This document shows, in pieces, positions 9,446 to 16,738 of a stretch of 64,000 nt of DNA. How positions within the stretch are numbered: position 1 is the first letter of the stretch; each line of letters starts with the position of its first letter. A model generated the notes under the pieces. That model was given only the letters and a program-made list of their open reading frames with translations, made no database searches and had not been told where the DNA came from. Made by a program: the position numbers and the translations under genes. The stretch comes from JAIVJG01 sp964236735 (GTDB lineage: Bacteria; Acidobacteriota; Blastocatellia; Pyrinomonadales; Pyrinomonadaceae): the NCBI GenBank assembly GCA_964236735.1, contig CAXSFM010000001.1, positions 434,001-498,000 of the forward strand. Reading direction: 5' to 3'.

Positions 9446-10249
9446 TCAAGAATTTCCTTCGTCAACGCCGGGCACAGCCTCGACATTCCGGTTCATCTCA
9501 TAAACCAGACGCAGGCCGTCGAGCGTCAACGTCGGGTCAACCACGTCTATCAACTCCGCGCCTTTCGAGATGAGCGATGCTAGTCCGCCGGTGGCGACAA
9601 CGCGCGGCCTGTATCCGAGTTCGTCAATCATGTGACGCAGGATGCCGTCCACGAGTCCGGCGTAACCGTAGAAAAGGCCGGACTGAATCGCGCCCACGGT
9701 CGAAGCTCCAATGACCGTGCGCGGGCGTTCGATGGCGACGCGCGGCAGGCGCGCAGCCTGCGCGAAGAGCGCGTCCGAAGAAATCGAGATGCCCGGCGTG
9801 AGCGCGCCGCCCAAATATCTTTTCTCCGCGTCAATGACCTCGAAGTTCGTCGCCGTGCCGAAGTCCACGACGATGCACGGCGCGCCGTATTTATGAACGG
9901 CGGCGACGGCATCCACCAATCTATCCGCGCCGACATCGGACGGCGGGTCGTAGAGCACGGTCAAACCCGTCACCGAAGTATGATCTATGAAGAGCGGCGT
10001 CTGATGAAAGTAAACCTCAGACATGCGCTTGAGCGTGTGGTTGAGTTGCGGGACGACGCTCGCGATGGCGACCGCCGTGATGGCGCGAAATTCCAGACCG
10101 GCCAGCTCGAACAGGTTGCGCGAGTGGACGCCGTACTCGTCAATCGTGCGCGCGCGCGCCGTCGTCAGACGCCAGTGCATGACGAGTTGCTCGCCCTCAA
10201 AGACGCCGAGCGAAGTGTTCGTGTTGCCGACATCAATCACCAGTAACAT
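9446..10249 (-). CDS. coaX: Type III pantothenate kinase
   Basis: Catalyses the first step of coenzyme A synthesis, phosphorylation of pantothenate, as the acetate-kinase-fold CoaX type that is not inhibited by CoA. 267 residues, normal for the family. The phosphate-binding motif DVGNTNTSLG begins at residue 6; further signatures are GADRLVDAVAA, the VVDFGTATNFEVID motif and TPGISISSDALF. The start at 10249 follows AGGGGAAACTG, and its ATG overlaps the TGA of the upstream glycosyltransferase gene by one base (TGATG), which indicates translational coupling. A longer reading from 10285 would run into that gene. BirA and CoaX genes are commonly adjacent in bacteria, and here they bracket a thioesterase and a glycosyltransferase gene. 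Confidence 0.95.
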   Translation of the reverse strand: MLLVIDVGNTNTSLGVFEGEQLVMHWRLTTARARTIDEYGVHSRNLFELAGLEFRAITAVAIASVVPQLNHTLKRMSEVYFHQTPLFIDHTSVTGLTVLYDPPSDVGADRLVDAVAAVHKYGAPCIVVDFGTATNFEVIDAEKRYLGGALTPGISISSDALFAQAARLPRVAIERPRTVIGASTVGAIQSGLFYGYAGLVDGILRHMIDELGYRPRVVATGGLASLISKGAELIDVVDPTLTLDGLRLVYEMNRNVEAVPGVDEGNS

Positions 10250-11571
10250 CAGTTTCCCCTTAGGACTTCTTCGATGAGATCGCACGCGACTGCCGCGCCG
10301 TCTTCCGCGCTCACAACTTTTCCGGCGGCGACGGCCTTCGTCGCATAGCTCGCATCGTCGAGCAACTTCTTTAACTCTCGCGTCGCGCTCGCGGCATTAT
10401 AACGCGGACGCTCAAGCGTGCGGCTCGTGCCGAGACGCGCGGCGCGCGCGGCGTTGTCGTGTTGATCGAAGGCGTGCGGCACGATGAGCGTCGGCACGCC
10501 CGCACGCAAGGCCTGTCCCGTCGTGCCGACGCCGCCCTGATGCACGACCGCCAGCGCGCGCGGCAGCACTTCGCTGAAAGGCGCGTACTCGAAAGCGGCG
10601 ATGCCTTCGGGCAGCGGCTCGCGCGGGCGATTGCGCTCGTCACCAATGAGCAGCAACGCACGGCGTCCGAGAGCGCGCGCGGCGGCGATGGAATCCTGAT
10701 AGAAATTTTCGGCGACCCAGATGGCCGAAGAGCCAAGCGTGAAGACGATGGGCGGCGTCCCCGCGTCGAGAAACTCAAGCAGCGCGGGAGCGAGACCAGC
10801 GCCGGCGGGCGCGTCACCCGCGCGGTCGCGCCGGTCGTAAAAGGGAAAGCCGGTGATGTGCGCGTGCGGCGGCCAATCAGGTTGCGGCGCGCCGAGCAGT
10901 GGAGAATACAACGCGAGCACGAGCGTCGGAGAATGTTGTCCTTCAAACAATGGGCTGCCCCCGCGCGGCAAGCCGAGTTCAGCGCGTAATTGATAGACAG
11001 GCTCTAATGCCGGTTCGAGTTTTAAGTTCGCGAGACGCATCAGCAGGCGAACAAAAATCGGGTTGAGCTTTAGCAGCTTGTGCAGTGCGGGCATCTGCGG
11101 TGGCACGGGCGGGTCATAGGCGGAAAGGAAAGAACCGGGCGCGAGCACGCTCGATACCCACTTGATGCCGGTCTTTTGCGCGACGAGCGGGCCGGTGAAC
11201 GGCAGCGGATGCGTGAGCAAAAGGTCTGCGCCCTGCACAGCCTTTGATAAGTCTTCGTACATCTCGCGCTGGTACGGCAGGATGAGACGTCTGAGCAACT
11301 CCTCCGGCCCGCGTTTCGCGTCCATCAATCCCGCGATCATCTCGGACAATTTTTCCGGCTCGTCGTAAGACGGCACGTCAGGCCGCACGCCGTGCAGTTC
11401 GAGTCCGAGCGCCTCCAACTTCTCGCGATACATTTCCGTCGTGGCGAAGACGGGTTGATGCCCGCGTCGCTTCAGTTCGAGCGCGATGGCGATGTACGGA
11501 TGCACGTCGCCGAACGAGCCGAACGTCGAAAGGACGATGCGTTTACCTGCCTGCGAATTATCTTTCATCAT
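10249..11571 (-). CDS. Glycosyltransferase, GT1/UGT-like (GT-B fold)
   Basis: 440-residue nucleotide-sugar-dependent glycosyltransferase of the family that includes macrolide and sterol glucosyltransferases. The N-terminal acceptor domain starts with RIVLSTFGSFGDVHPYIAIA. The C-terminal donor domain has FTLGSSA, the YAPFSEVLPRALAVVHQGGVGTTGQAL signature (His-Gln-Gly-Gly-Val-Gly-Thr) and a VPHAFDQHDNA stretch that would contact the sugar. The start was placed at the ATG at 11571, overlapping the end of the thioesterase gene by 14 bases; a longer reading frame extends upstream through that gene but encodes no family sequence. The acceptor is unknown; lipids or secondary metabolites are the usual targets. 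It is embedded between a thioesterase gene and coaX with overlapping frames, an unusual place for such an enzyme. Confidence 0.9.
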   Translation of the reverse strand: MMKDNSQAGKRIVLSTFGSFGDVHPYIAIALELKRRGHQPVFATTEMYREKLEALGLELHGVRPDVPSYDEPEKLSEMIAGLMDAKRGPEELLRRLILPYQREMYEDLSKAVQGADLLLTHPLPFTGPLVAQKTGIKWVSSVLAPGSFLSAYDPPVPPQMPALHKLLKLNPIFVRLLMRLANLKLEPALEPVYQLRAELGLPRGGSPLFEGQHSPTLVLALYSPLLGAPQPDWPPHAHITGFPFYDRRDRAGDAPAGAGLAPALLEFLDAGTPPIVFTLGSSAIWVAENFYQDSIAAARALGRRALLLIGDERNRPREPLPEGIAAFEYAPFSEVLPRALAVVHQGGVGTTGQALRAGVPTLIVPHAFDQHDNAARAARLGTSRTLERPRYNAASATRELKKLLDDASYATKAVAAGKVVSAEDGAAVACDLIEEVLRGN

Positions 11572-11974
11572 TAACACGCCCGCCGTCGAAAGCGGCGCGA
11601 ATTTCATCGGGCAGAGGCACGGGGCGTCCGGTTTGAGAGTTGACGAAGACGCCGATCTGCGTGGCTTCGGCGGCGAGTTCTCCGGCGCGATTGTGAAAGG
11701 TCGCGCGCAAGGTGTTCGAGGTACGCCCGATCTCTGCGAGTTGCATCCGGCCTGTGCAGCCGTCGTGGAAGCGCAGCGAGCGGCGATAATCAATCTCCGT
11801 GCGGACGAGGACGGGCATCAGATTGCGCGCCATCAAATCCTTCATCGGGAAATGCCCGCGCAAAAGTTCCATGCGAAGGTCTTCGAGCCAGCGCACATAG
11901 ACGATGTTGCTGACGATCCCGGCCACGTCCACGTCGTATGGACGAATCGGCAATTCCAACTGTATCTCGATCAA
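11558..11974 (-). CDS. Acyl-CoA thioesterase, hot-dog fold (4HBT/YbgC-FadM-like)
   Basis: 138-residue single hot-dog domain enzyme, expected to hydrolyse acyl-CoA thioesters in the cytoplasm. The family signature around the active-site aspartate is present: PYDVDVAGIVSNIVYVRWLED (Asp16, then Gly19 and Asn23), corresponding to the D-x-x-G-x-x-x-N pattern of 4-hydroxybenzoyl-CoA thioesterase relatives. The long hot-dog helix and sheet follow (RTEIDYRRSLRFHD, TFHNRAGELAAEATQIGVFVN). Translation appears to start at TTG (11974) behind GGAGAAAA, since no in-frame ATG gives a complete domain. The end overlaps the glycosyltransferase start and birA lies 69 bases upstream, so the genes are probably co-transcribed. 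Substrate chain length is not predictable here. Confidence 0.88.
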   Translation of the reverse strand: MIEIQLELPIRPYDVDVAGIVSNIVYVRWLEDLRMELLRGHFPMKDLMARNLMPVLVRTEIDYRRSLRFHDGCTGRMQLAEIGRTSNTLRATFHNRAGELAAEATQIGVFVNSQTGRPVPLPDEIRAAFDGGRVNDER

Positions 11975-12043
11975 AAGAATTTTCTCCGTTTGTGCTTGGC
12001 TGCCGGTTTCGGACAGCGTTAGGCGCGACGTTAATCACAGTCG

Positions 12044-12811
12044 CTACGCATCTACGCCGGGTCGCAACGCCGCGACATCTCCCGCGCGCACGATTCTGAT
12101 TTTTTTGTCGTCAGTTTCTACACGCAAAGCCCCGTCCGGTTCAAGCCCGCGCGTCTCGCCCTCGACGGCTTCGGACGCGAGCGTGACGCGCACGCGACGC
12201 CCTGCGGCGTAAGAGGAACGCGCCGTCCACTCGCGCAAGGTCTGCTCTGCGCCGTCGTCAGATTGAAGCGCGAGGTAGCGCGCGCGCAAAGCTGTGGTCA
12301 GAGAGCGCAAAAGTTTTTCATAGTCAGGCGCGCGTCCCGCGAGCGTTTCGATGGAAGCGGCTGTCGCCGAGAGTTCGGGCGGGAAAGCCGCGTCGTTGAG
12401 ATTGATGCCGATGCCGACGACGCACGCGCGCCCCCTTTCTGTCTCCAATGCTTCGGCGAGGATGCCGCACAGCTTGCGCCCGTCCGTGTGGAGAATGTCG
12501 TTCGGCCACTTGATGTCAGCGACAAGCTCGCACGTCTCTCTCAGCGCATCATGCACGGCGAGCGCGGCCATCAAAGTGATGAGCGGCCAGCGTTCGGTTG
12601 CGAGTCGCGGACGCAGCACGATGCTGAAATAGAGTCCGGCATCGAGAGGCGACGCCCACGCGCGCCCTTGCCGCCCGCGTCCAGCCGTCTGCTCGCGCGC
12701 GACGATGCACGTACCTTCCGGCGCGCCTGCCGCAGCCTGCCGCGCCGCCTCCGTGTTCGTTGAAGGAAGCGTATCGAAGCGTAAAATGTGCGGCGTCAGC
12801 GTTTGCGTCAT
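12044..12811 (-). CDS. birA: Biotin--[acetyl-CoA-carboxylase] ligase
   Basis: Activates biotin with ATP and attaches it to the biotin carboxyl carrier protein of acetyl-CoA carboxylase. 255 residues comprising the catalytic domain and the small C-terminal SH3-like domain only. There is no N-terminal helix-turn-helix, so this is a monofunctional ligase, not a biotin-operon repressor. Diagnostic motifs are the adenylate-binding loop GRGRQGR (residues 44-50), KWPNDI (101-106) with the catalytic lysine, GKLCGIL-like DGRKLCGILAE and VVGIGINLN. It is the first gene of a run birA - thioesterase - glycosyltransferase - coaX on the minus strand, joining two coenzyme pathways that feed acyl-CoA metabolism. 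Confidence 0.95.
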   Translation of the reverse strand: MTQTLTPHILRFDTLPSTNTEAARQAAAGAPEGTCIVAREQTAGRGRQGRAWASPLDAGLYFSIVLRPRLATERWPLITLMAALAVHDALRETCELVADIKWPNDILHTDGRKLCGILAEALETERGRACVVGIGINLNDAAFPPELSATAASIETLAGRAPDYEKLLRSLTTALRARYLALQSDDGAEQTLREWTARSSYAAGRRVRVTLASEAVEGETRGLEPDGALRVETDDKKIRIVRAGDVAALRPGVDA

Positions 12812-12914
12812 GTTGATTTGCGAAAGCGCGCGTGAATCCTTTTCAAAGCGATGTTCTGTATCTTACATTGTTCACGTCCGCTTCTCATTTTCAATTTTAA
12901 GCCGGGAGAAAATC

Positions 12915-13088
12915 ATGCCTCACTTTCGCACGTACCTGAAACAACTCGAACAATCGCTCGCCGCCGGCAATGCAACGGAACACACGCATCGTCCGGCGCT
13001 CAAGTCGCTCATCGAAGCGTTGGCCGACGGCGTCGTCGTGACGACGAACCAGCTGAAGCGCGTCAAGTGTAAAGGCGAAAAGCTGTGA
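12915..13088 (+). CDS. Short ORF resembling the extreme N-terminus of a type ISP/IIG restriction-modification enzyme
   Basis: 57 codons from ATG 12915, with GGGAGA five bases upstream, so it is probably translatable. The peptide (FRTYLKQLEQSLAAGNATEH, then RPALKSLIEAL and a TTNQLKRVKC stretch) resembles from memory the first 50-60 residues of large single-chain restriction-modification proteins, where an ATEHTYRPALK-type motif is followed by TNEPKR and CGAPD. Here the similarity ends exactly where CGAPD would follow and a stop comes four codons later. The usual protein is over 1,000 residues, and no methylase or nuclease domain follows before pilC. Either it is the decayed end of a lost system or an independent small protein. 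A hairpin follows at 13134. The family match is unverified. Confidence 0.5.
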   Translation: MPHFRTYLKQLEQSLAAGNATEHTHRPALKSLIEALADGVVVTTNQLKRVKCKGEKL

Positions 13089-13133
13089 ACTGGAGTCTGG
13101 AAAAATAGTCAGCATCTTGGCTATAACACATGA

Positions 13134-13164
13134 AAGCCCGCGCATTACTGTCTTGCGCGGGCTT
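13134..13164 (+). terminator. Hairpin downstream of the short ORF at 12915
   Basis: Perfect 11-base stem (13134-13144 with 13154-13164, AAGCCCGCGCA) around a 9-base loop, 46 bases after the stop of the short ORF. Only a weak T-tract follows (CCTATTGTG), so it is a hairpin terminator candidate rather than a clear intrinsic terminator. Confidence 0.55.
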
Positions 13165-13246
13165 CCTATTGTGATGGTGATGAGGGGTTGTTGTTTAGCC
13201 GCGCAAGAATCAAATACCCGCCGCGCAAAATTATCCCCTTAAAACT

Positions 13247-13279
13247 TGAAGCCCGTAGGTGGATCACCTACGGGCTTCA
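13247..13279 (-). terminator. Rho-independent terminator after pilC
   Basis: A perfect 15-base stem (13247-13261 with 13265-13279) closes on a 3-base loop. Read on the minus strand it is followed by AGTTTTAAGG, 31 bases beyond the pilC stop. It would end the pilB-pilT-pilC transcript. Confidence 0.78.
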
Positions 13280-13309
13280 GTCCGAACGAATCAAACCGAA
13301 TTAAGTGCG

Positions 13310-14539
13310 TCAGTGGCCTTGCGCCATTTTGCCGATGAGCGTGAAGAGCGGGAGGTACATGGCGATGACGATGCCGCCGATGGTGACGCCGAGGAAGCCG
13401 ATCATCACCGGCTCGATGAGCGTCAGGAGGCTGGCGATGGCCGAGTCAACTTCCTGTTCGTAGAAGTCTGCTATCTTGCCGAGCATGGCATCGAGCGCGC
13501 CGGTCTGTTCGCCGATGCCGATCATCTGCGCGACCATGTTGGGGAATACTTCCGTCGCGCGCAGCGGCGTGATGACGCTTTCGCCGCGCTCGACGCCGAC
13601 GCGAATCTTCGTGATCGCTTCTTCGATGACGACGTTGCCGGAGGTGCGCGCCGTGATGTCGAGCGACTGGAGAATGGGGACGCCTGAAGACAGCAGCGTG
13701 GAGAGCGTGCGCGAGAAACGCGCGATGGAAATTTTACGCAGGATGCTGCCGAGAATCGGAATCTTGAGCAGGAGCGAGTCTAAGCGATAACGCCCGCGCG
13801 GCGTCCTATAGTAAAAGCGAATGCCGACGACGGAAGCGATGGAGGCGACGAGGATGACGAGTCCGCCGATGCCCGCGAGGAAGTCGCTGATGCCGACGAC
13901 GATGCGCGTGGGCAGAGGCAGTTGCTCGCCGGGGCCGAGCAGCCCGATGAAGATGGCCTGAAACGCCGGGATGACGAAGACCATGATGACGCACACCACC
14001 GCGATAGCGATGCCGATCACCGCCGCCGGATAAATCATCGCCGAGATGACATCGCGCTTGAGCTTCACGTCCTTCTCGATATAGGTCGAAAGACGCTGGA
14101 GGATGAGGTCGAGAATACCGCCGGCCTCGCCCGCTTCCACCATGTTGACGAAAAGCTGATTGAACACTTTCATGTGGCGCGACATCGCCACGGCGAGCGT
14201 CGAACCCTCTTCCACGTCCTGCCGGATTTGCAAGAGCACTTGCTGAAAATATTTATTTTCCTGCTGCTGCGCCAGAATTTCGAGACACTGCACGAGCGGC
14301 AGGCCGGCGTCAATCATCACGGAGAACTGGCGCGTGAAGATGGCAAGCTCTTTTGACTTGACCTTTTTGCGCCCGCCAATCTTGGGCACGGAAATTTCGC
14401 GCCCCTTCTCTTTGACGGACGTGAGCATGACCTGCTCGCGCCGGAGGAGTTGACGCAGCAGGTCGCGGCTGTCCGCCATGCGCTCGCCGACAATCACTTC
14501 GCCGAGACGGTTACGGCCTTTGAAAACGTAAGTGGGCAT
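13310..14539 (-). CDS. pilC: Type IV pilus inner-membrane platform protein (type II secretion F family)
   Basis: 409-residue polytopic protein that sits at the base of the pilus and couples the PilB and PilT motors to pilin assembly and disassembly. Length and layout match the family: a short N-terminal segment (MPTYVFKGRNRLGEVIVGE), two tandem T2SSF repeats (about 75-195 and 275-400), the membrane pair around 170-245 and a C-terminal membrane helix. Typical family stretches include FTRQFSVMIDAGLPLVQCL in repeat one, FSRTLSTLLSSGVPILQSLD in repeat two, and LIEPVMIGFLGVTIGGIVIA near the end. AGGAG eight bases upstream supports the ATG at 14539. It is the last gene of the pil run and is followed by a strong terminator. 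Confidence 0.96.
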   Translation of the reverse strand: MPTYVFKGRNRLGEVIVGERMADSRDLLRQLLRREQVMLTSVKEKGREISVPKIGGRKKVKSKELAIFTRQFSVMIDAGLPLVQCLEILAQQQENKYFQQVLLQIRQDVEEGSTLAVAMSRHMKVFNQLFVNMVEAGEAGGILDLILQRLSTYIEKDVKLKRDVISAMIYPAAVIGIAIAVVCVIMVFVIPAFQAIFIGLLGPGEQLPLPTRIVVGISDFLAGIGGLVILVASIASVVGIRFYYRTPRGRYRLDSLLLKIPILGSILRKISIARFSRTLSTLLSSGVPILQSLDITARTSGNVVIEEAITKIRVGVERGESVITPLRATEVFPNMVAQMIGIGEQTGALDAMLGKIADFYEQEVDSAIASLLTLIEPVMIGFLGVTIGGIVIAMYLPLFTLIGKMAQGH

Positions 14540-14552
14540 TGAGTAACTCCTA

Positions 14553-14627
14553 GTGATGAGTGATAAGTGATAAGTGATAAGTGATAAGACAAATTTTATT
14601 CATCACTCATCACTTATCACTCATCAC
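14553..14627. repeat. Inverted repeat of 7-base words between pilT and pilC
   Basis: The left arm consists of tandem GTGATRA words (five copies from 14553) and the right arm (14602-14627) of their complements. Twenty-six bases pair with one mismatch around a short AT-rich loop. It fills the space between the pilT stop and the pilC ribosome-binding site. In the pil transcript it would form a hairpin just before pilC and might tune pilC expression. Confidence 0.75.
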
Positions 14628-14630
14628 CTT

Positions 14631-15842
14631 TTATCTGGCTCCGGGTCGCACGCCGATGGGACGCGGCTGTGAATAGGGTGAAGCATGTGGCGCGCCGGGT
14701 TTAGCCGCGCCGTTCGCGCCGGCAGTGCCGCCGCCTGTGTTGAGGCCGGCTCCGTGCTCGATCAACTCGCGCAACTCGTCCGGGTTACTGGAGCGTTGCA
14801 TCGCCACGTCGAGAGAGATGAGACGTTTGTGGTAGAGCGTGGCGAGCGACTGGTTGAAGGTTTGCATTCCGTGCTTACCCTGCCCGGTCTGCATCATCGA
14901 ATAAATCTGGTGAACTTTATCCTCGCGGATGAGATTGCGGATGGCCGTGTTGGGGACGAGGATTTCGAGCGCCATCGAACGCCCGCGATTGTCGGAGCGC
15001 GCGATCAGAGACTGGCAGAGAATGCCTTCGAGGACGAGCGAGAGTTGCGCGCGAATCTGCGATTGTTGCGCGGAAGGAAACACGTCAATGATGCGGTTGA
15101 TGGTCGAGGCCGCAGAGTTGGTGTGAAGCGTGGCGAAGGTCAAGTGTCCGGTCTCGGCGATGCGGAGCGCGCTCTCGATGGTTTCGAGGTCGCGCATTTC
15201 GCCGATGAGCACAACGTCAGGGTCTTGTCTGAGCGCGGTGCGGAGAGCTTCGCCGAAGCCCTTCGTGTCGGCCCCGACTTCGCGCTGGTTGACGATACAG
15301 TTCTTGTGCGAGTGCAAAAACTCGATGGGGTCTTCGATGGTCACGATGTGCTCGTGCCGCTCGCGATTAACTTTGTCGAGCATGGCGGCGAGCGTCGTTG
15401 ACTTGCCGGAGCCGGTCGGGCCTGTGACGAGAATCAAGCCGCGCGGCTTGTCGCACAGTTGAGAGATGACGGGCGGGAGGCCGAGATTCTCGAACGTTTT
15501 TATTTCGTAAGGAATGGCGCGAAAGACCGCGCCGACCGCGCCGCGCTGGTTGAAGAGATTGGCGCGGAAACGCGAGAGGCCGCGCACGCCGAACGAAAAG
15601 TCCAGTTCGAGATTCTCTTCAAAACGATGCTTCTGCGCGTCCGTGAGGACGCTGTAGGCCAGCGCCTTCGTGTCGGCGGAGGTCAGCGAACGCACATCCG
15701 TCAGCGGATGAAGCTCGCCGTGGACGCGCACTTGCGGCGGAGAGTTCGTCGTCAGGTGAAGGTCGGAGCCGCCCATCTCGATCAGCTTCTTCAGCAAATC
15801 GGAGAGGGAGATTGGAGCCGTTGTTGTGTCGTGGCCGTTCAT
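14631..15842 (-). CDS. pilT: Type IV pilus retraction ATPase
   Basis: Hexameric ATPase that powers pilus retraction and hence twitching motility and DNA uptake. 403 residues from ATG 15842, which has AGGA nine bases upstream; the frame is open further upstream but encodes no family sequence. It has an N-terminal PAS-like domain, a Walker A motif VTGPTGSGKST (about 137-147), the Asp box TIEDPIEFLH, Walker B region DPDVVLIGEMRD and the His box TGHLTFATLHTNSA. The PilT hallmark AIRNLIREDKVHQIYSMMQTG is present, separating it from PilB. A Gly/Ala/Pro-rich tail of about 40 residues extends beyond the usual end. The order is pilB - unknown - pilT - pilC; no pilA is visible here. Confidence 0.95.
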   Translation of the reverse strand: MNGHDTTTAPISLSDLLKKLIEMGGSDLHLTTNSPPQVRVHGELHPLTDVRSLTSADTKALAYSVLTDAQKHRFEENLELDFSFGVRGLSRFRANLFNQRGAVGAVFRAIPYEIKTFENLGLPPVISQLCDKPRGLILVTGPTGSGKSTTLAAMLDKVNRERHEHIVTIEDPIEFLHSHKNCIVNQREVGADTKGFGEALRTALRQDPDVVLIGEMRDLETIESALRIAETGHLTFATLHTNSAASTINRIIDVFPSAQQSQIRAQLSLVLEGILCQSLIARSDNRGRSMALEILVPNTAIRNLIREDKVHQIYSMMQTGQGKHGMQTFNQSLATLYHKRLISLDVAMQRSSNPDELRELIEHGAGLNTGGGTAGANGAAKPGAPHASPYSQPRPIGVRPGAR

Positions 15843-15933
15843 CAATTGTTTTCCTGTCTGGGGGCAATGTCGCACGCCGTGTCGGGGCGCGACGTTTCTA
15901 TGTCTCCGCTGAATGTGAAAGAGTGGCGCGCGT

Positions 15934-16734
15934 TTATTTCTGTGTGGCGACGTTGCGGCTCGCCCCTGCGTGGAGCAGCGACAACACTTGCTCGGAGCCG
16001 GACGCGACGGGTTCAGTGGACTCAATCGCCGATGTCGTCGCGAGGCTGTAGATGCGCCCGTCAAGTTCCGTAAAGTAAAAAGTCATAGATTTGTTCGGAC
16101 TGCCCGGCGTGCCCTTCTGTGCATAGACGACGAACACCGAGTGTCCCTGCATCTCGCGGACTGAATCGTTGACGACCCAACCGCCCTCGGCCACCATCCG
16201 GTCAATCACCTTGCGGCGGAGCGCGGCGACGGGTCTGCCGCCGACTGACTTCGTGTGCGATGCCATCAACGTCATAGGGTCTGCCGCCGGCACGGAGAGC
16301 GGGCTGAGGACAGCGGTTCCAGCGGGGCGTCCGTCCGACGTATTGACGACGAACATCACTTCACCCGAAGGCGAGACGCGCGCGCCGCTCCATGAGTGCG
16401 GCGCGACGAGTCCGAAGGGAAGCTGGTCTGCGCGAGCGGAGACGGGGACGAAGGCGTTGCGGGCGGGCGAGAGAGAGTTGTTGACGGGCGCAAACGTCTC
16501 CGCCGTCGCGTCTGCGGGCTGAGTCAGATCAACGCGCATAGCGCGCGCTCGCATGGCACGCGCACGCGCGCGATGACGACGCCACCAGGCGCGCGAGTGA
16601 TGCCGCCGGTGATGATGGCGGTACGTGGGCGAAGAACGACGCGCCCAACGCGCGAGCGTGTCCGTGATGGGCAGGCCGCCGGCCAGCATTCCGAGGATGA
16701 GAACTGATAAGACTAATGTGCGAAATTTTTTCAT
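15934..16734 (-). CDS. Putative secreted protein of unknown function inside the pil operon
   Basis: 266 residues, no family recognised. A signal peptide or membrane anchor (residues 5-27, VLSVLILGMLAGGLPITDT) is followed by a strikingly basic His/Arg-rich stretch (about 30-68) and then a globular region (about 100-255). The C-terminal part (DRMVAEGGWVVNDSVREMQG, FVVYAQKG, MTFYFTELDGRIYSLAT) looks like an alpha/beta fold with a ligand- or protein-binding character. It starts four bases after the pilB stop and precedes pilT by 91 bases, so co-expression with the pilus motors is likely. A role as an envelope cofactor for pilus function is inferred only from position. The basic stretch might bind nucleic acid or polysaccharide, which is speculative. 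Confidence 0.72.
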   Translation of the reverse strand: MKKFRTLVLSVLILGMLAGGLPITDTLARWARRSSPTYRHHHRRHHSRAWWRRHRARARAMRARAMRVDLTQPADATAETFAPVNNSLSPARNAFVPVSARADQLPFGLVAPHSWSGARVSPSGEVMFVVNTSDGRPAGTAVLSPLSVPAADPMTLMASHTKSVGGRPVAALRRKVIDRMVAEGGWVVNDSVREMQGHSVFVVYAQKGTPGSPNKSMTFYFTELDGRIYSLATTSAIESTEPVASGSEQVLSLLHAGASRNVATQK

Positions 16735-16738
16735 TGCT

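Noticed and set aside
10249..11793. Longer reading of the glycosyltransferase starting at 11793
   Set aside because: The extra 74 residues overlap the thioesterase coding frame and contain no GT sequence; the ATG at 11571 begins the conserved domain.
14553..14627. Tandem 7-base words considered as a CRISPR-like or VNTR array
   Set aside because: Units are only seven bases, there are no spacers, and the other half is their reverse complement, so it is a hairpin rather than an array.
14631..16064. Longer reading of pilT starting at 16064
   Set aside because: The first 74 residues overlap the upstream secreted-protein gene and lack PilT sequence; ATG 15842 has a ribosome-binding site.
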